From JAFGIT01 sp016929465 [NCBI: Candidatus Coatesbacteria bacterium] (GTDB lineage: Bacteria; B130-G9), in assembly GCA_016929465.1 (NCBI GenBank), contig JAFGIT010000251.1:1-5633 (forward strand): a stretch of DNA of 5,633 nt, given 5' to 3'. Below, one piece after another: positions 1 to 5,393 of this stretch. The translations under genes and the position numbers were made by a program. How positions within the stretch are numbered: the first letter of the stretch is position 1; the number at the start of each line of letters is the position of its first letter. The notes beneath the pieces are model-generated. The model saw nothing but the letters and a program-made list of their open reading frames with translations, did no database searches and was not told where the DNA came from.

Positions 1-19
1 CATTCGTGTGAATGTGCAC
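1..19 (-). repeat. Possible edge copy of a CACGAATG-type array
   Basis: Read on the minus strand, the first bases give GTGCACATTCACACGAATG. This contains the 8-mer CACGAATG found twice in the 10-bp-period array at 3839-3868. Only about two degenerate units are visible and the window edge cuts the element, so membership of that repeat family is a guess. It lies downstream of the stop codon of the beta-helix gene. The rest of 20-75 holds a 12-bp perfect palindrome (GGCATATATGCC, 34-45) but no hairpin followed by a T-run, so no terminator is supported there. Confidence 0.25.
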
Positions 20-75
20 AGGAATCCTATCAGGGCATATATGCCACAGCCTCTCCCAGCCGGTCCTTTATCCCC

Positions 76-1896
76 TCAGGGCAGCGGATAGTGAAATCCC
101 ATATCGACTATTCCCGTATCAGGTGTCCCGCCCGCCTGGGTCGTCATCCCCGACAATCCAGCCTCCTCTGCAGTTCGGCTCCCGGCGTCGATGCAGGGGC
201 TGTCTGGGCATAGGTAATATTCCCCGAGAGGCCCTGCCGCGAAAAGAGGATCGACATGGATGTTTGCCTCACCCTCAACCGGGTCGTCGATGCAACAGAA
301 AGAAGCAATGCAATTGTGGAGTTCATCACCGTTGTTCCAGATTATGGAGTCCATGATGTATCCACCAGTGTTTGAGAATATAGCTCCACCCCGGCTGCCT
401 GTAGCGTTGCCGACAATTGTGTTATTGAACACCCAGGCCGAACTATGGAACCAGATCCCTCCACCATCACCAGCTGCAGTATTGTCGGCGATGATGTTGT
501 TCGAGATTTCGTCTGCCCATTCGCAGTCGATTCCTCCACCGTCACTTGACGCCCTGTTACTGATGATCTGGTTATTCACTATGTACATATCACCGTTCCA
601 TATGACGGATAATCCGCCGCCGTATTCGGCTTCGTTCTCCTTGATTAAATTGTTCTCGATTGTTGCGGTACAAGACCAGCCGAATACCCCCCCTCCGTAG
701 CCATAGCGAGTCGAGTTATCTGTGATCGAATTGCCCGATAGATATACATAAGCCATATAGGAGCCTACCCCTCCTCCGCCGCCAGCGGCTGAATTGCCTC
801 GGATCGTATTGCCCAGTATGCTCCCGGTTCCCAACTCGCACTGGACACCGCCGCCGTAGGTATAGGCTGAGTTCCCCTCAATCGTGTTATTCTCGATTAC
901 CGGATACTTGCTGGAGTTGCCGCAGTAGATACCGCCCCCACCAAAGGCGCCGTATGCGTAATTGTCGGAGATGAGATTTCCCGAGATAGTTATCTCACAA
1001 CCATCGCAGCAGATACCACCACCGGCGCGCGCGGAATTTCCAGAGATAATATTGCCCTTAATTACTGGCGGCTCCACTTGCATAAACAGAGGGCCTTTGA
1101 TGGATATTCCCCCTCCTCCAGCGTCCGTTTCACCTCCTGTTATATAGAAGCCTTCTATTGACCAATGCACAATCTCATAGCACTGGATAACCCGGACACC
1201 GAGGTTCCCCGCATCCAGCGTTGTGGCATGAGCCCCCTCGCCAACAAGCGAGATCCCGCTTCTCATATTCAGCGGAAATGTCTCCCCGTTAGTCGAAGTC
1301 GAGTAGGTGCCCCGGGCCACATTCAGAGTGGCGGACGTGACCTCTGGTATTGCACTCAGGGCGTGCGTGATCGTCCGCCATGGAGCGGACGCAGAGCCAT
1401 CGTTGGCGTTGTCTCCGAGCTCAGCATTGACGTAGAATTCGAGAGAGACCTGTTCGAATTCAAACGAAACTGCACTTATCCCGGACAAAAACTCCAAGGT
1501 GTCGGGCTCCGTTAGTCCCGCTAGAAAAATATATTCCCCTGGTCCATCAATCGGGGGCGTATCGCACGGCAAATCAAACCAGAAAAAGGACGTCCGGGCC
1601 ATCTCAAATCCACCGGGCAGATAGATGCCATGAATCCAGGGCTGGGTTGCCTCGCCCCACCCTTGATCCCCGATTGTGAACAAACCACCATTAGGCCTCA
1701 GAAGACCAATATAGACATCAACCTGCATCCCTTCTGCGTCATTGCTTCCGGAGAGGCTGACCTCAATTGTATCCCCCGCTTGATAGGTATCGCTATCCGT
1801 ATAGATTGATATATATGCCGCAGCTGCCGAGACGCCGGGCAATGCAAGGGCCATCAAGACGGCGATGATCGCCACTGCGATGATGAGCTGTTTCAT
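76..1896 (-). CDS. Secreted right-handed parallel beta-helix repeat protein
   Basis: This is a 606-residue exported protein of unknown ligand. The start chosen is the ATG at 1896: GGAGG lies 4 nt upstream, and the protein then begins with a clean signal peptide (MKQL, hydrophobic core to about residue 20, cleavage likely after VSA at 22-24). A TTG nine codons further upstream is the alternative and would spoil the signal peptide. Residues about 25-150 form an unidentified beta-rich domain. Residues about 154-180 (FYVNAELGDNANDG, then APWRTITHAL) match the DUF1565-type opening of beta-helix proteins. Residues about 277-521 hold nine full rungs and one partial rung of about 24-30 residues, with the pattern I-x-x-N-x-I-x-x-N-x-A followed by GGG(I/V). 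The C-terminal section (CCIDD, NIHVDPLF, SPCIDAG, then VDMGFHYP) is the cap seen in many secreted 'choice-of-anchor' beta-helix proteins, but no LPXTG, PEP-CTERM or type IX sorting tail follows it. No lyase or hydrolase active site is recognisable. The beta-helix call is firm; surface or extracellular location is inferred; function is unknown. Confidence 0.9.
   Translation of the reverse strand: MKQLIIAVAIIAVLMALALPGVSAAAAYISIYTDSDTYQAGDTIEVSLSGSNDAEGMQVDVYIGLLRPNGGLFTIGDQGWGEATQPWIHGIYLPGGFEMARTSFFWFDLPCDTPPIDGPGEYIFLAGLTEPDTLEFLSGISAVSFEFEQVSLEFYVNAELGDNANDGSASAPWRTITHALSAIPEVTSATLNVARGTYSTSTNGETFPLNMRSGISLVGEGAHATTLDAGNLGVRVIQCYEIVHWSIEGFYITGGETDAGGGGISIKGPLFMQVEPPVIKGNIISGNSARAGGGICCDGCEITISGNLISDNYAYGAFGGGGIYCGNSSKYPVIENNTIEGNSAYTYGGGVQCELGTGSILGNTIRGNSAAGGGGGVGSYMAYVYLSGNSITDNSTRYGYGGGVFGWSCTATIENNLIKENEAEYGGGLSVIWNGDMYIVNNQIISNRASSDGGGIDCEWADEISNNIIADNTAAGDGGGIWFHSSAWVFNNTIVGNATGSRGGAIFSNTGGYIMDSIIWNNGDELHNCIASFCCIDDPVEGEANIHVDPLFAAGPLGEYYLCPDSPCIDAGSRTAEEAGLSGMTTQAGGTPDTGIVDMGFHYPLP
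328..1068 (-). repeat. Tandem beta-helix rung repeats inside the CDS
   Basis: This stretch encodes residues about 277-523 of the beta-helix protein. Nine successive rungs begin near PVIKGN, ITISGN, PVIENN, GSILGN, VYLSGN, TATIEN, DMYIVN, ADEISN and SAWVFN, and a tenth, partial one begins near GGYIMD. Each has an Asn-rich turn (GN/NN, then DN/GN/EN) and a glycine-rich turn (GGG or GGGG, GGA in the last full one). The repetition is clear in protein but degenerate in DNA, so this is an old duplication and not a recently expanding array. It is a coding repeat, not a mobile one. Confidence 0.85.
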
Positions 1897-1900
1897 CACT

Positions 1901-1905
1901 CCTCC
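1901..1905 (-). promoter_or_regulatory. Shine-Dalgarno of the beta-helix gene
   Basis: GGAGG on the minus strand lies 4 nt before the ATG at 1896 and fixes that start over the upstream TTG at 1923. A GTG directly before the ATG would be only 1 nt from the site and is less likely to be used. Confidence 0.65.
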
Positions 1906-1929
1906 ACGTAAGCCGTTAATCAAATTATC

Positions 1930-1958
1930 ATTATAATAAAATGCTTCTTAATTGGGCA
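1930..1958 (-). promoter_or_regulatory. Candidate promoter for the beta-helix gene
   Basis: The minus strand carries a perfect TATAAT (plus-strand 1930-1935), 34 bp upstream of the ATG at 1896 in a strongly AT-rich stretch (about 1921-1980). The best -35 at 17-bp spacing is TGCCCA (1953-1958), only 3 of 6 to the sigma-70 consensus. The -10 position would give a leader of about 25-30 nt that includes the ribosome binding site. Sigma-70-like recognition in this organism is assumed. Confidence 0.35.
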
Positions 1959-1980
1959 TACATTCTATCACATTTTTCAT

Positions 1981-1998
1981 CCATGAAGTCTATGAAAT
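1981..1998. repeat. Two-unit 9-bp-period array
   Basis: CCATGAAGT (1981-1989) is followed directly by CTATGAAAT (1990-1998), matching at 7 of 9 positions. With only two units this could be chance. Its period equals that of the clearer array at 2065-2091 in the same gap, which is why it is listed. Confidence 0.35.
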
Positions 1999-2064
1999 GC
2001 TATTAGAGGGGCTTCAAGCAAAAAGCAGCAGGGAAAAGAAGCATCGCCCAATAGGCCATCATGC

Positions 2065-2091
2065 AAATCTGTGAAATCTGTGTAATCTGCG
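2065..2091. repeat. Three-unit 9-bp-period array (AAATCTGTG)
   Basis: AAATCTGTG (2065-2073), AAATCTGTG (2074-2082) and TAATCTGCG (2083-2091) are tandem; the first two units are identical and the third differs at two positions. Because the period is a multiple of three, the minus strand stays open through it and encodes a spurious Asp-Tyr-Thr-Asp-Phe-Thr-Asp run, which is not a real protein. Similar arrays are familiar to me from intergenic DNA of large environmental bacterial genomes. Their role is unknown. Confidence 0.7.
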
Positions 2092-2102
2092 GACATATCC
2101 TC

Positions 2103-2123
2103 GGACAGGCTGAAAGCCCGTCC
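2103..2123 (-). repeat. REP-like hairpin 1
   Basis: GGAC-A-GGCT, loop GAA, AGCC-C-GTCC on the plus strand makes two 4-bp stems flanking one A·C mismatch. In RNA from the minus strand the mismatch becomes a G·U wobble, giving an uninterrupted 9-bp stem with a 3-nt loop. No T-run follows on either strand, so it is not a simple intrinsic terminator. It resembles repetitive extragenic palindromes, but no second copy lies in this window. Confidence 0.55.
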
Positions 2124-2132
2124 TACACCGTG

Positions 2133-2151
2133 CCCAACAGTCTTTGCTGGG
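2133..2151 (-). repeat. REP-like hairpin 2
   Basis: CCCA-A-CA, loop GTCTT, TG-C-TGGG lies 9 bp after the first hairpin. As with hairpin 1, an A·C mismatch on the plus strand becomes a G·U wobble in minus-strand RNA, giving a continuous 7-bp stem with loop AAGAC. The stem is short and could be chance. No T-run follows it. Confidence 0.4.
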
Positions 2152-2173
2152 AACTCAATCGCCGATCCTCTCA

Positions 2174-2203
2174 TTGACTGAGTCGAGGACTTCCTGATAG
2201 ATT
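2174..2203 (+). promoter_or_regulatory. Weak candidate promoter for murJ
   Basis: TTGACT (2174-2179, 5 of 6 to the -35 consensus) is separated by 18 bp from TAGATT (2198-2203, 4 of 6 to the -10 consensus). Transcription would start near 2210, about 30 bp before the murJ start codon and ahead of its ribosome binding site. The position is sensible but the match is weak. It would serve the whole plus-strand gene cluster if real. Confidence 0.3.
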
Positions 2204-2224
2204 CGAGACGAATCTTGGCTATAT

Positions 2225-2230
2225 AAGGAG
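2225..2230 (+). promoter_or_regulatory. Shine-Dalgarno deciding the TTG start of murJ
   Basis: AAGGAG ends 8 nt before the TTG at 2239. No in-frame ATG lies near enough to fit the conserved MurJ N-terminus, so this site supports the non-ATG start. Confidence 0.7.
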
Positions 2231-2238
2231 CGATTCGT

Positions 2239-3828
2239 TTGTCTGAGAGGAAGAGCGGGGAAGACATCACACGGGCGGCGTCCGTCGTCGGGATCGGGAC
2301 GCTGTTCAGCAGGATTCTCGGCCTATTCCGGGACGTCTTAATCACCAGCCTGTTTCCCGCGGGGACCTCGCTGGATGCCTTCGTCGTAGCATTCAGGATA
2401 CCGAACCTCCTCCGGCGTCTATTCGGAGAAGGTGCTTTGAACGCCGCGTTCATCCCGGTCTTCTCCGAGTATTTGACTACGAAGTCGAGACGCGAGGCAT
2501 TCGACCTGGCAAGGATAGTGATGACGGCTCTCGTCCTCATCCTGGCCGTTATATCGGCGATCGGGATGGTATTCGCGCCGCAGTTTTTGAAGATACAGGT
2601 CCCCGGCTGGTCCGATGGGCAGGAGATGGACAAGATGGCTCTGACCGCGAATCTCCTGCGCCTGATGTTCCCCTATGTCATTCTCATCTGTCTTACGGCC
2701 CTGTCCGCGGCCATGCTCAATACTCTGAAGCATTTCGCGTCCGGCGCGTTCTACCCGGTCCTGCTCAATGTATCGATCATCGGGTCTGCGCTCATTTTGG
2801 GTGGCCAATTCGATGAGCCGGTCATGGCGCTCGCCGTCGGAGTGCTGATTGGCGGCGTTCTGCAGCTGCTTCTCCAACTGCCGCCGCTCATCAAAAGGCG
2901 CTTCTACTACAGGCCAATGCTCCAACCAAGGCACCCCGGGCTAAGGCGGATAGTGCTCTTGATGCTGCCATCGATGATTGCCTTTGGGGTCGTCGAGATA
3001 AATGCCTACGTCGATATGCTGCTCGCCTCATTCCTCGCGCCGGGGAGCAACTCGTACCTGTTCTTCGCCAACCGGCTCGTTCAGCTCCCGCTCGCGCTTT
3101 TCGGCATCGCGGTCGCAACGCCCATTCTGCCCAAGCTCTCGAAGCTCGCCGCAAAGGGCGAAACAGCCGATTTCAGGGCTACGTTTGGGCTCGGGATGCG
3201 TCTGATAGTCTTCTTCACCTTGCCTTCGTCGGCAGGGCTCATACTTCTCAGGAGGCCGATTGTGAATCTCCTCTATGAGAGAGGGGCCTTCACGAGAGAA
3301 TCGACCGATGCGGTCGCCTTTGCGCTCCTCTTCTACGCCGTCGGTGTTTTCGCTTTTGCGGCGGTCAAGATAGCAGCCACTGCCTTTTACGCCAGGAAGG
3401 ACACAAAGACGCCAGTGATAGTCGCGGCGGTCGCCCTGCTCTCGAACGTCGTGCTGAATATCATCCTGATGCAGTTCCTCGCCCACGGCGGACTCGCACT
3501 CGCCTCCTCGATATCATCGTTCATCAACCTGGTCCTTCTCCTTCTGTATGCCGCAAAGAAAAGGATCGTCACCCTCGATCGAGAGGAGACCACGCCCATC
3601 CTGAAATCGGTGGCGGCAGCGGTCGTGATGACGCTTACCTGTTGGGCGCTGCTGCATCTCGTTGGTTACGATTACGGGGCTTCCCTGGGCTTCCGGATTC
3701 TCCAGCTCTCTGGCATAGTGGTCGGCTCGATTGCTGTTTTCATTTTTGTCAGCAAACTAATTCGATGTGAGGAGCTCGGTCTCTTCATCTCATCCTTTAC
3801 ACGAAGGCGTGGCGGAAGGCGTGGATAG
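2239..3828 (+). CDS. murJ: MurJ lipid II flippase (MviN family)
   Basis: This is an integral inner-membrane protein of the MOP exporter superfamily that moves undecaprenyl-linked peptidoglycan precursor (lipid II) to the outer face of the membrane. The 529 residues match the family's usual length of about 510-530, and hydrophobic segments run along the whole chain (14 are expected). Hallmarks visible: SRILGLFRD (24-32), LDAF (45-48), IPNLLRRLFGEGALNAAF (54-71), LNTLKHF (160-166), QLPPLIKR (213-220), FFANRL (275-280), LYERGAFT (344-351) and the FYARKDTKTPV block (382-392). Arg25, Arg31, Asp46, Arg59 and Arg279 align with charged residues Arg18, Arg24, Asp39, Arg52 and Arg270 of E. coli MurJ. 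The residue before Arg279 is Asn where E. coli has Asp. Translation starts at TTG behind AAGGAG. The C-terminus is a short Arg/Gly-rich cytoplasmic tail (RRRGGRRG). It is the first gene of a probable four-gene co-directional cluster. The family assignment is secure. Confidence 0.96.
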   Translation: MSERKSGEDITRAASVVGIGTLFSRILGLFRDVLITSLFPAGTSLDAFVVAFRIPNLLRRLFGEGALNAAFIPVFSEYLTTKSRREAFDLARIVMTALVLILAVISAIGMVFAPQFLKIQVPGWSDGQEMDKMALTANLLRLMFPYVILICLTALSAAMLNTLKHFASGAFYPVLLNVSIIGSALILGGQFDEPVMALAVGVLIGGVLQLLLQLPPLIKRRFYYRPMLQPRHPGLRRIVLLMLPSMIAFGVVEINAYVDMLLASFLAPGSNSYLFFANRLVQLPLALFGIAVATPILPKLSKLAAKGETADFRATFGLGMRLIVFFTLPSSAGLILLRRPIVNLLYERGAFTRESTDAVAFALLFYAVGVFAFAAVKIAATAFYARKDTKTPVIVAAVALLSNVVLNIILMQFLAHGGLALASSISSFINLVLLLLYAAKKRIVTLDREETTPILKSVAAAVVMTLTCWALLHLVGYDYGASLGFRILQLSGIVVGSIAVFIFVSKLIRCEELGLFISSFTRRRGGRRG

Positions 3829-3838
3829 AGTCTTTCAG

Positions 3839-3868
3839 CCACGAATGAACACTGATGACCACGAATGC
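3839..3868. repeat. Three-unit 10-bp-period array in the murJ-ogt gap
   Basis: CCACGAATGA (3839-3848), ACACTGATGA (3849-3858) and CCACGAATGC (3859-3868) are tandem; units 1 and 3 match at 9 of 10 positions. The array fills half of the 61-bp gap between murJ and ogt. It keeps the ogt frame open upstream and would add a spurious PRMNTDDHE-type peptide if an upstream start were chosen. Its function is unknown, and it resembles short arrays I associate with intergenic DNA of environmental bacterial genomes. Confidence 0.65.
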
Positions 3869-3879
3869 GAGAAGAGCCT

Positions 3880-3884
3880 GGAGG
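3880..3884 (+). promoter_or_regulatory. Shine-Dalgarno deciding the ogt start
   Basis: GGAGG lies 5 nt before the ATG at 3890. This supports that start over in-frame ATGs at 3767 (inside murJ) and 3845 (inside the 10-bp array). Confidence 0.7.
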
Positions 3885-3889
3885 CGGAA

Positions 3890-4462
3890 ATGACTGGCAG
3901 AGCCGCTGAAATTTTATCGAGCAGATTCAAGGGCTGCTCTGTGGACATATTCGACATCCCACTCTGCACGGTCCTCGTCTCATCGAGGGAAGGTCTGCTC
4001 ACGGACGTGATCCTTGCATCCGATCCGAGCAATCGAGCGCTCTACCTGGAGATGGAGAGCATCCTGTCCCGCTCGCCGGACCGGCCGAGGCCCCATCCCG
4101 TCGTCGGAGAGGTCAAAAAGCACCTGCTCGGGCAGGGCATCCCGGACTATTCCTGTGCGGTCCTGGATCCAGCCCTCGGCACCGAGTTCAGGCGCCGTGC
4201 CTGGGCGGCCGCCAGGACAGTCCCTTTTGGCGAGACCAGGTCCTACAAATGGCTTGCGGAGCAATCCGGCAGCCCGAAAGCATTCCGCGCCGCCGGTGCT
4301 GCGATGTGCCACAACCGCTTCGGCCTAATCGTCCCGTGCCACCGCATCATCGCATCCGACGGCACGCTCGGCGGCTTCGGCGGCAAGAGCCGCGACCTGG
4401 CCTTCAAGAGAGTGCTTCTCGATATTGAGATAGCGAGTATCCAGCGCGAGTTGCGGCTTTGA
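3890..4462 (+). CDS. ogt: Methylated-DNA-[protein]-cysteine S-methyltransferase
   Basis: This is a cytoplasmic suicide repair enzyme that transfers the alkyl group from O6-alkylguanine (and O4-alkylthymine) in DNA to its own cysteine. From the chosen ATG the product is 190 residues, close to the usual 160-190. The N-terminal half (1-95) is the variable ribonuclease-like domain. The C-terminal half is the conserved DNA-binding and alkyl-transfer domain: FGETRSYKWLA (113-123), FRAAGAAMCHN (132-142) and the active-site PCHRII (149-154) with nucleophile Cys150, then GTLGGFGG (158-165) and the closing RVLLDIE (174-180). Tyr119, Arg133, Asn142, His151 and Glu180 match the conserved Tyr, arginine finger, Asn and His-Glu relay of the family. 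No Ada-type methyl-phosphotriester domain or AraC domain is fused, so it looks like the constitutive Ogt type and not the adaptive Ada type. The frame is open further upstream only because of an intergenic repeat. It sits 61 bp after murJ on the same strand. Confidence 0.95.
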   Translation: MTGRAAEILSSRFKGCSVDIFDIPLCTVLVSSREGLLTDVILASDPSNRALYLEMESILSRSPDRPRPHPVVGEVKKHLLGQGIPDYSCAVLDPALGTEFRRRAWAAARTVPFGETRSYKWLAEQSGSPKAFRAAGAAMCHNRFGLIVPCHRIIASDGTLGGFGGKSRDLAFKRVLLDIEIASIQRELRL

Positions 4463-4526
4463 TCTCACCTGTGGCATCCTTTGCGAAGTTAGGATGGTGT
4501 TGTTCTACGGAAATCGGGGCGGCTTA

Positions 4527-5336
4527 ATGTCTAAATTGCAGGCTTTGAGAGACCTTCGGGCGAAGGTGAAGTATCTCGGCGCAGAGAGGCTGCTGGGCTT
4601 TTTGTCCAGGATGGGGATTCGCGGCAAGAGTGAGCTCTTTCTGCCCCAGTTGATCGATAGACCCGAGGCGAACAGAGTCCTGGTCCTCGCGCCGCATGCA
4701 GACGATGACGTGATAGGGTGCGGAGGCACGCTCTGCAAGCACGTTGAGGCAGATGACCAGGTGATGGTCGCCTACATGACCGATGGCTCGAGGGGCAGCA
4801 CCGAACTCAGGGAGAGTTTGAACCTCGTCGCAACGAGAAAGTCGGAAGCTCAGAACGCCGCGGCAGTATTGGGCATCAAGAACCTCAGGTTCCTCGGCTT
4901 TCAGGACCAGAAGCTTTCCTATTATCTCGAGGATTGCTCGGCTGTCTTAGCGGACATACTGATCGATTATGAGCCTGATCTCATCTACCTGCCCTTCCCG
5001 CTTGACTACAATCCGGACCATGCCGCGGCAGCGCGGATCGCGGTGCGGGCGTTCGAGCGAATAGACTACCTCTGCAGGATTATGGCATACGAGATTGCCC
5101 CGCCAATTATGCCGAACAGGATCGTCGATATTTCGAAGGAGGCCGAGCAAAAGAAGAAGGCGCTGCGTTGTCACAAGAGCCAGATGGCCCAGAACGATTA
5201 CGTAAATGTGATGATCGAGGGACTGAATCGATATCGCACCCACGGCCTTTTGAAGGGCAAAGGCTACGCGGAGGCGTTCTTCGAATGCGATGGCGACTAC
5301 CTGGCGTTTCTCATAAAGCGGCTTAATGAATTCTAG
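4527..5336 (+). CDS. PIG-L/LmbE-family zinc-dependent deacetylase
   Basis: This family removes N-acetyl groups from sugars such as GlcNAc in GPI precursors, mycothiol, bacillithiol or glycans; the substrate here is unknown. The product is 269 residues from the ATG at 4527. An in-frame ATG at 4494 would add 11 residues (VLFYGNRGGL-type, unlike a normal N-terminus). Neither start has a strong ribosome site; GGGGCGG (4516-4522) slightly favours 4527. After a 48-residue helical, charged N-terminal extension, the core begins at VLVLAPHADDDVIGCGGTL (51-69). His57 and Asp60 are the expected zinc ligands and Asp59 the catalytic base, but the usual HPDDE is HADDD here. The second motif, YNPDH (161-165), supplies the third ligand, His165. 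FLGFQD (122-127) and a Lys-rich C-terminal stretch (204-217) also fit the family. No signal peptide or membrane segment is seen, so it is probably cytoplasmic. Proximity to murJ hints at envelope or glycan work, which is only inference. Confidence 0.88.
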   Translation: MSKLQALRDLRAKVKYLGAERLLGFLSRMGIRGKSELFLPQLIDRPEANRVLVLAPHADDDVIGCGGTLCKHVEADDQVMVAYMTDGSRGSTELRESLNLVATRKSEAQNAAAVLGIKNLRFLGFQDQKLSYYLEDCSAVLADILIDYEPDLIYLPFPLDYNPDHAAAARIAVRAFERIDYLCRIMAYEIAPPIMPNRIVDISKEAEQKKKALRCHKSQMAQNDYVNVMIEGLNRYRTHGLLKGKGYAEAFFECDGDYLAFLIKRLNEF

Positions 5337-5382
5337 AGGATATCCAAAGCTTCGAGACAGGTCGATTGATTTCAAACGTAAA

Positions 5383-5387
5383 AGGAG
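5383..5387 (+). promoter_or_regulatory. Shine-Dalgarno of the AIM24-family gene
   Basis: AGGAG (within AAAAGGAGATAAGG) lies 6 nt before the ATG at 5394. It is the strongest ribosome site in the cluster and fixes this start. Confidence 0.75.
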
Positions 5388-5393
5388 ATAAGG

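Noticed and set aside
34-45. Palindrome GGCATATATGCC as a terminator of the beta-helix gene
   Set aside because: The stem is only 4 bp around a TATA loop and no T-run follows on the minus strand. It could equally be a chance palindrome.
260-700. Pro-rich plus-strand open frames opposite the beta-helix gene
   Set aside because: They are the reverse complement of the Gly-rich GGG turns (read as Pro-Pro-Pro). The minus frame has a signal peptide, a domain order and conserved caps.
2065-2091. A CRISPR-like array
   Set aside because: The units are 9 bp with no spacers, and no cas gene is nearby.
1977-2633. A 218-codon minus-strand open frame across the intergenic region and the murJ start
   Set aside because: It lies antisense to the conserved murJ N-terminus. 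Its C-terminal half is translated from the 9-bp arrays and hairpins (repetitive Asp-Tyr-Thr-Asp-type residues), and it matches no family I recognise.
2419-3486. Several long minus-strand frames opposite murJ
   Set aside because: They are antisense shadows of a strongly conserved membrane protein gene. Their charged, low-complexity products resemble no family.
3767-3889. An N-terminal extension of Ogt starting inside murJ
   Set aside because: The extra 41 residues come from the murJ tail in another frame and from the 10-bp repeat array. A good Shine-Dalgarno precedes the ATG at 3890 and family conservation begins after it.
5337-5393. A terminator or regulatory element between the deacetylase and AIM24 genes
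   Set aside because: Only a short GGATATCC palindrome and the ribosome binding site are present; there is no stem-loop with a T-run.
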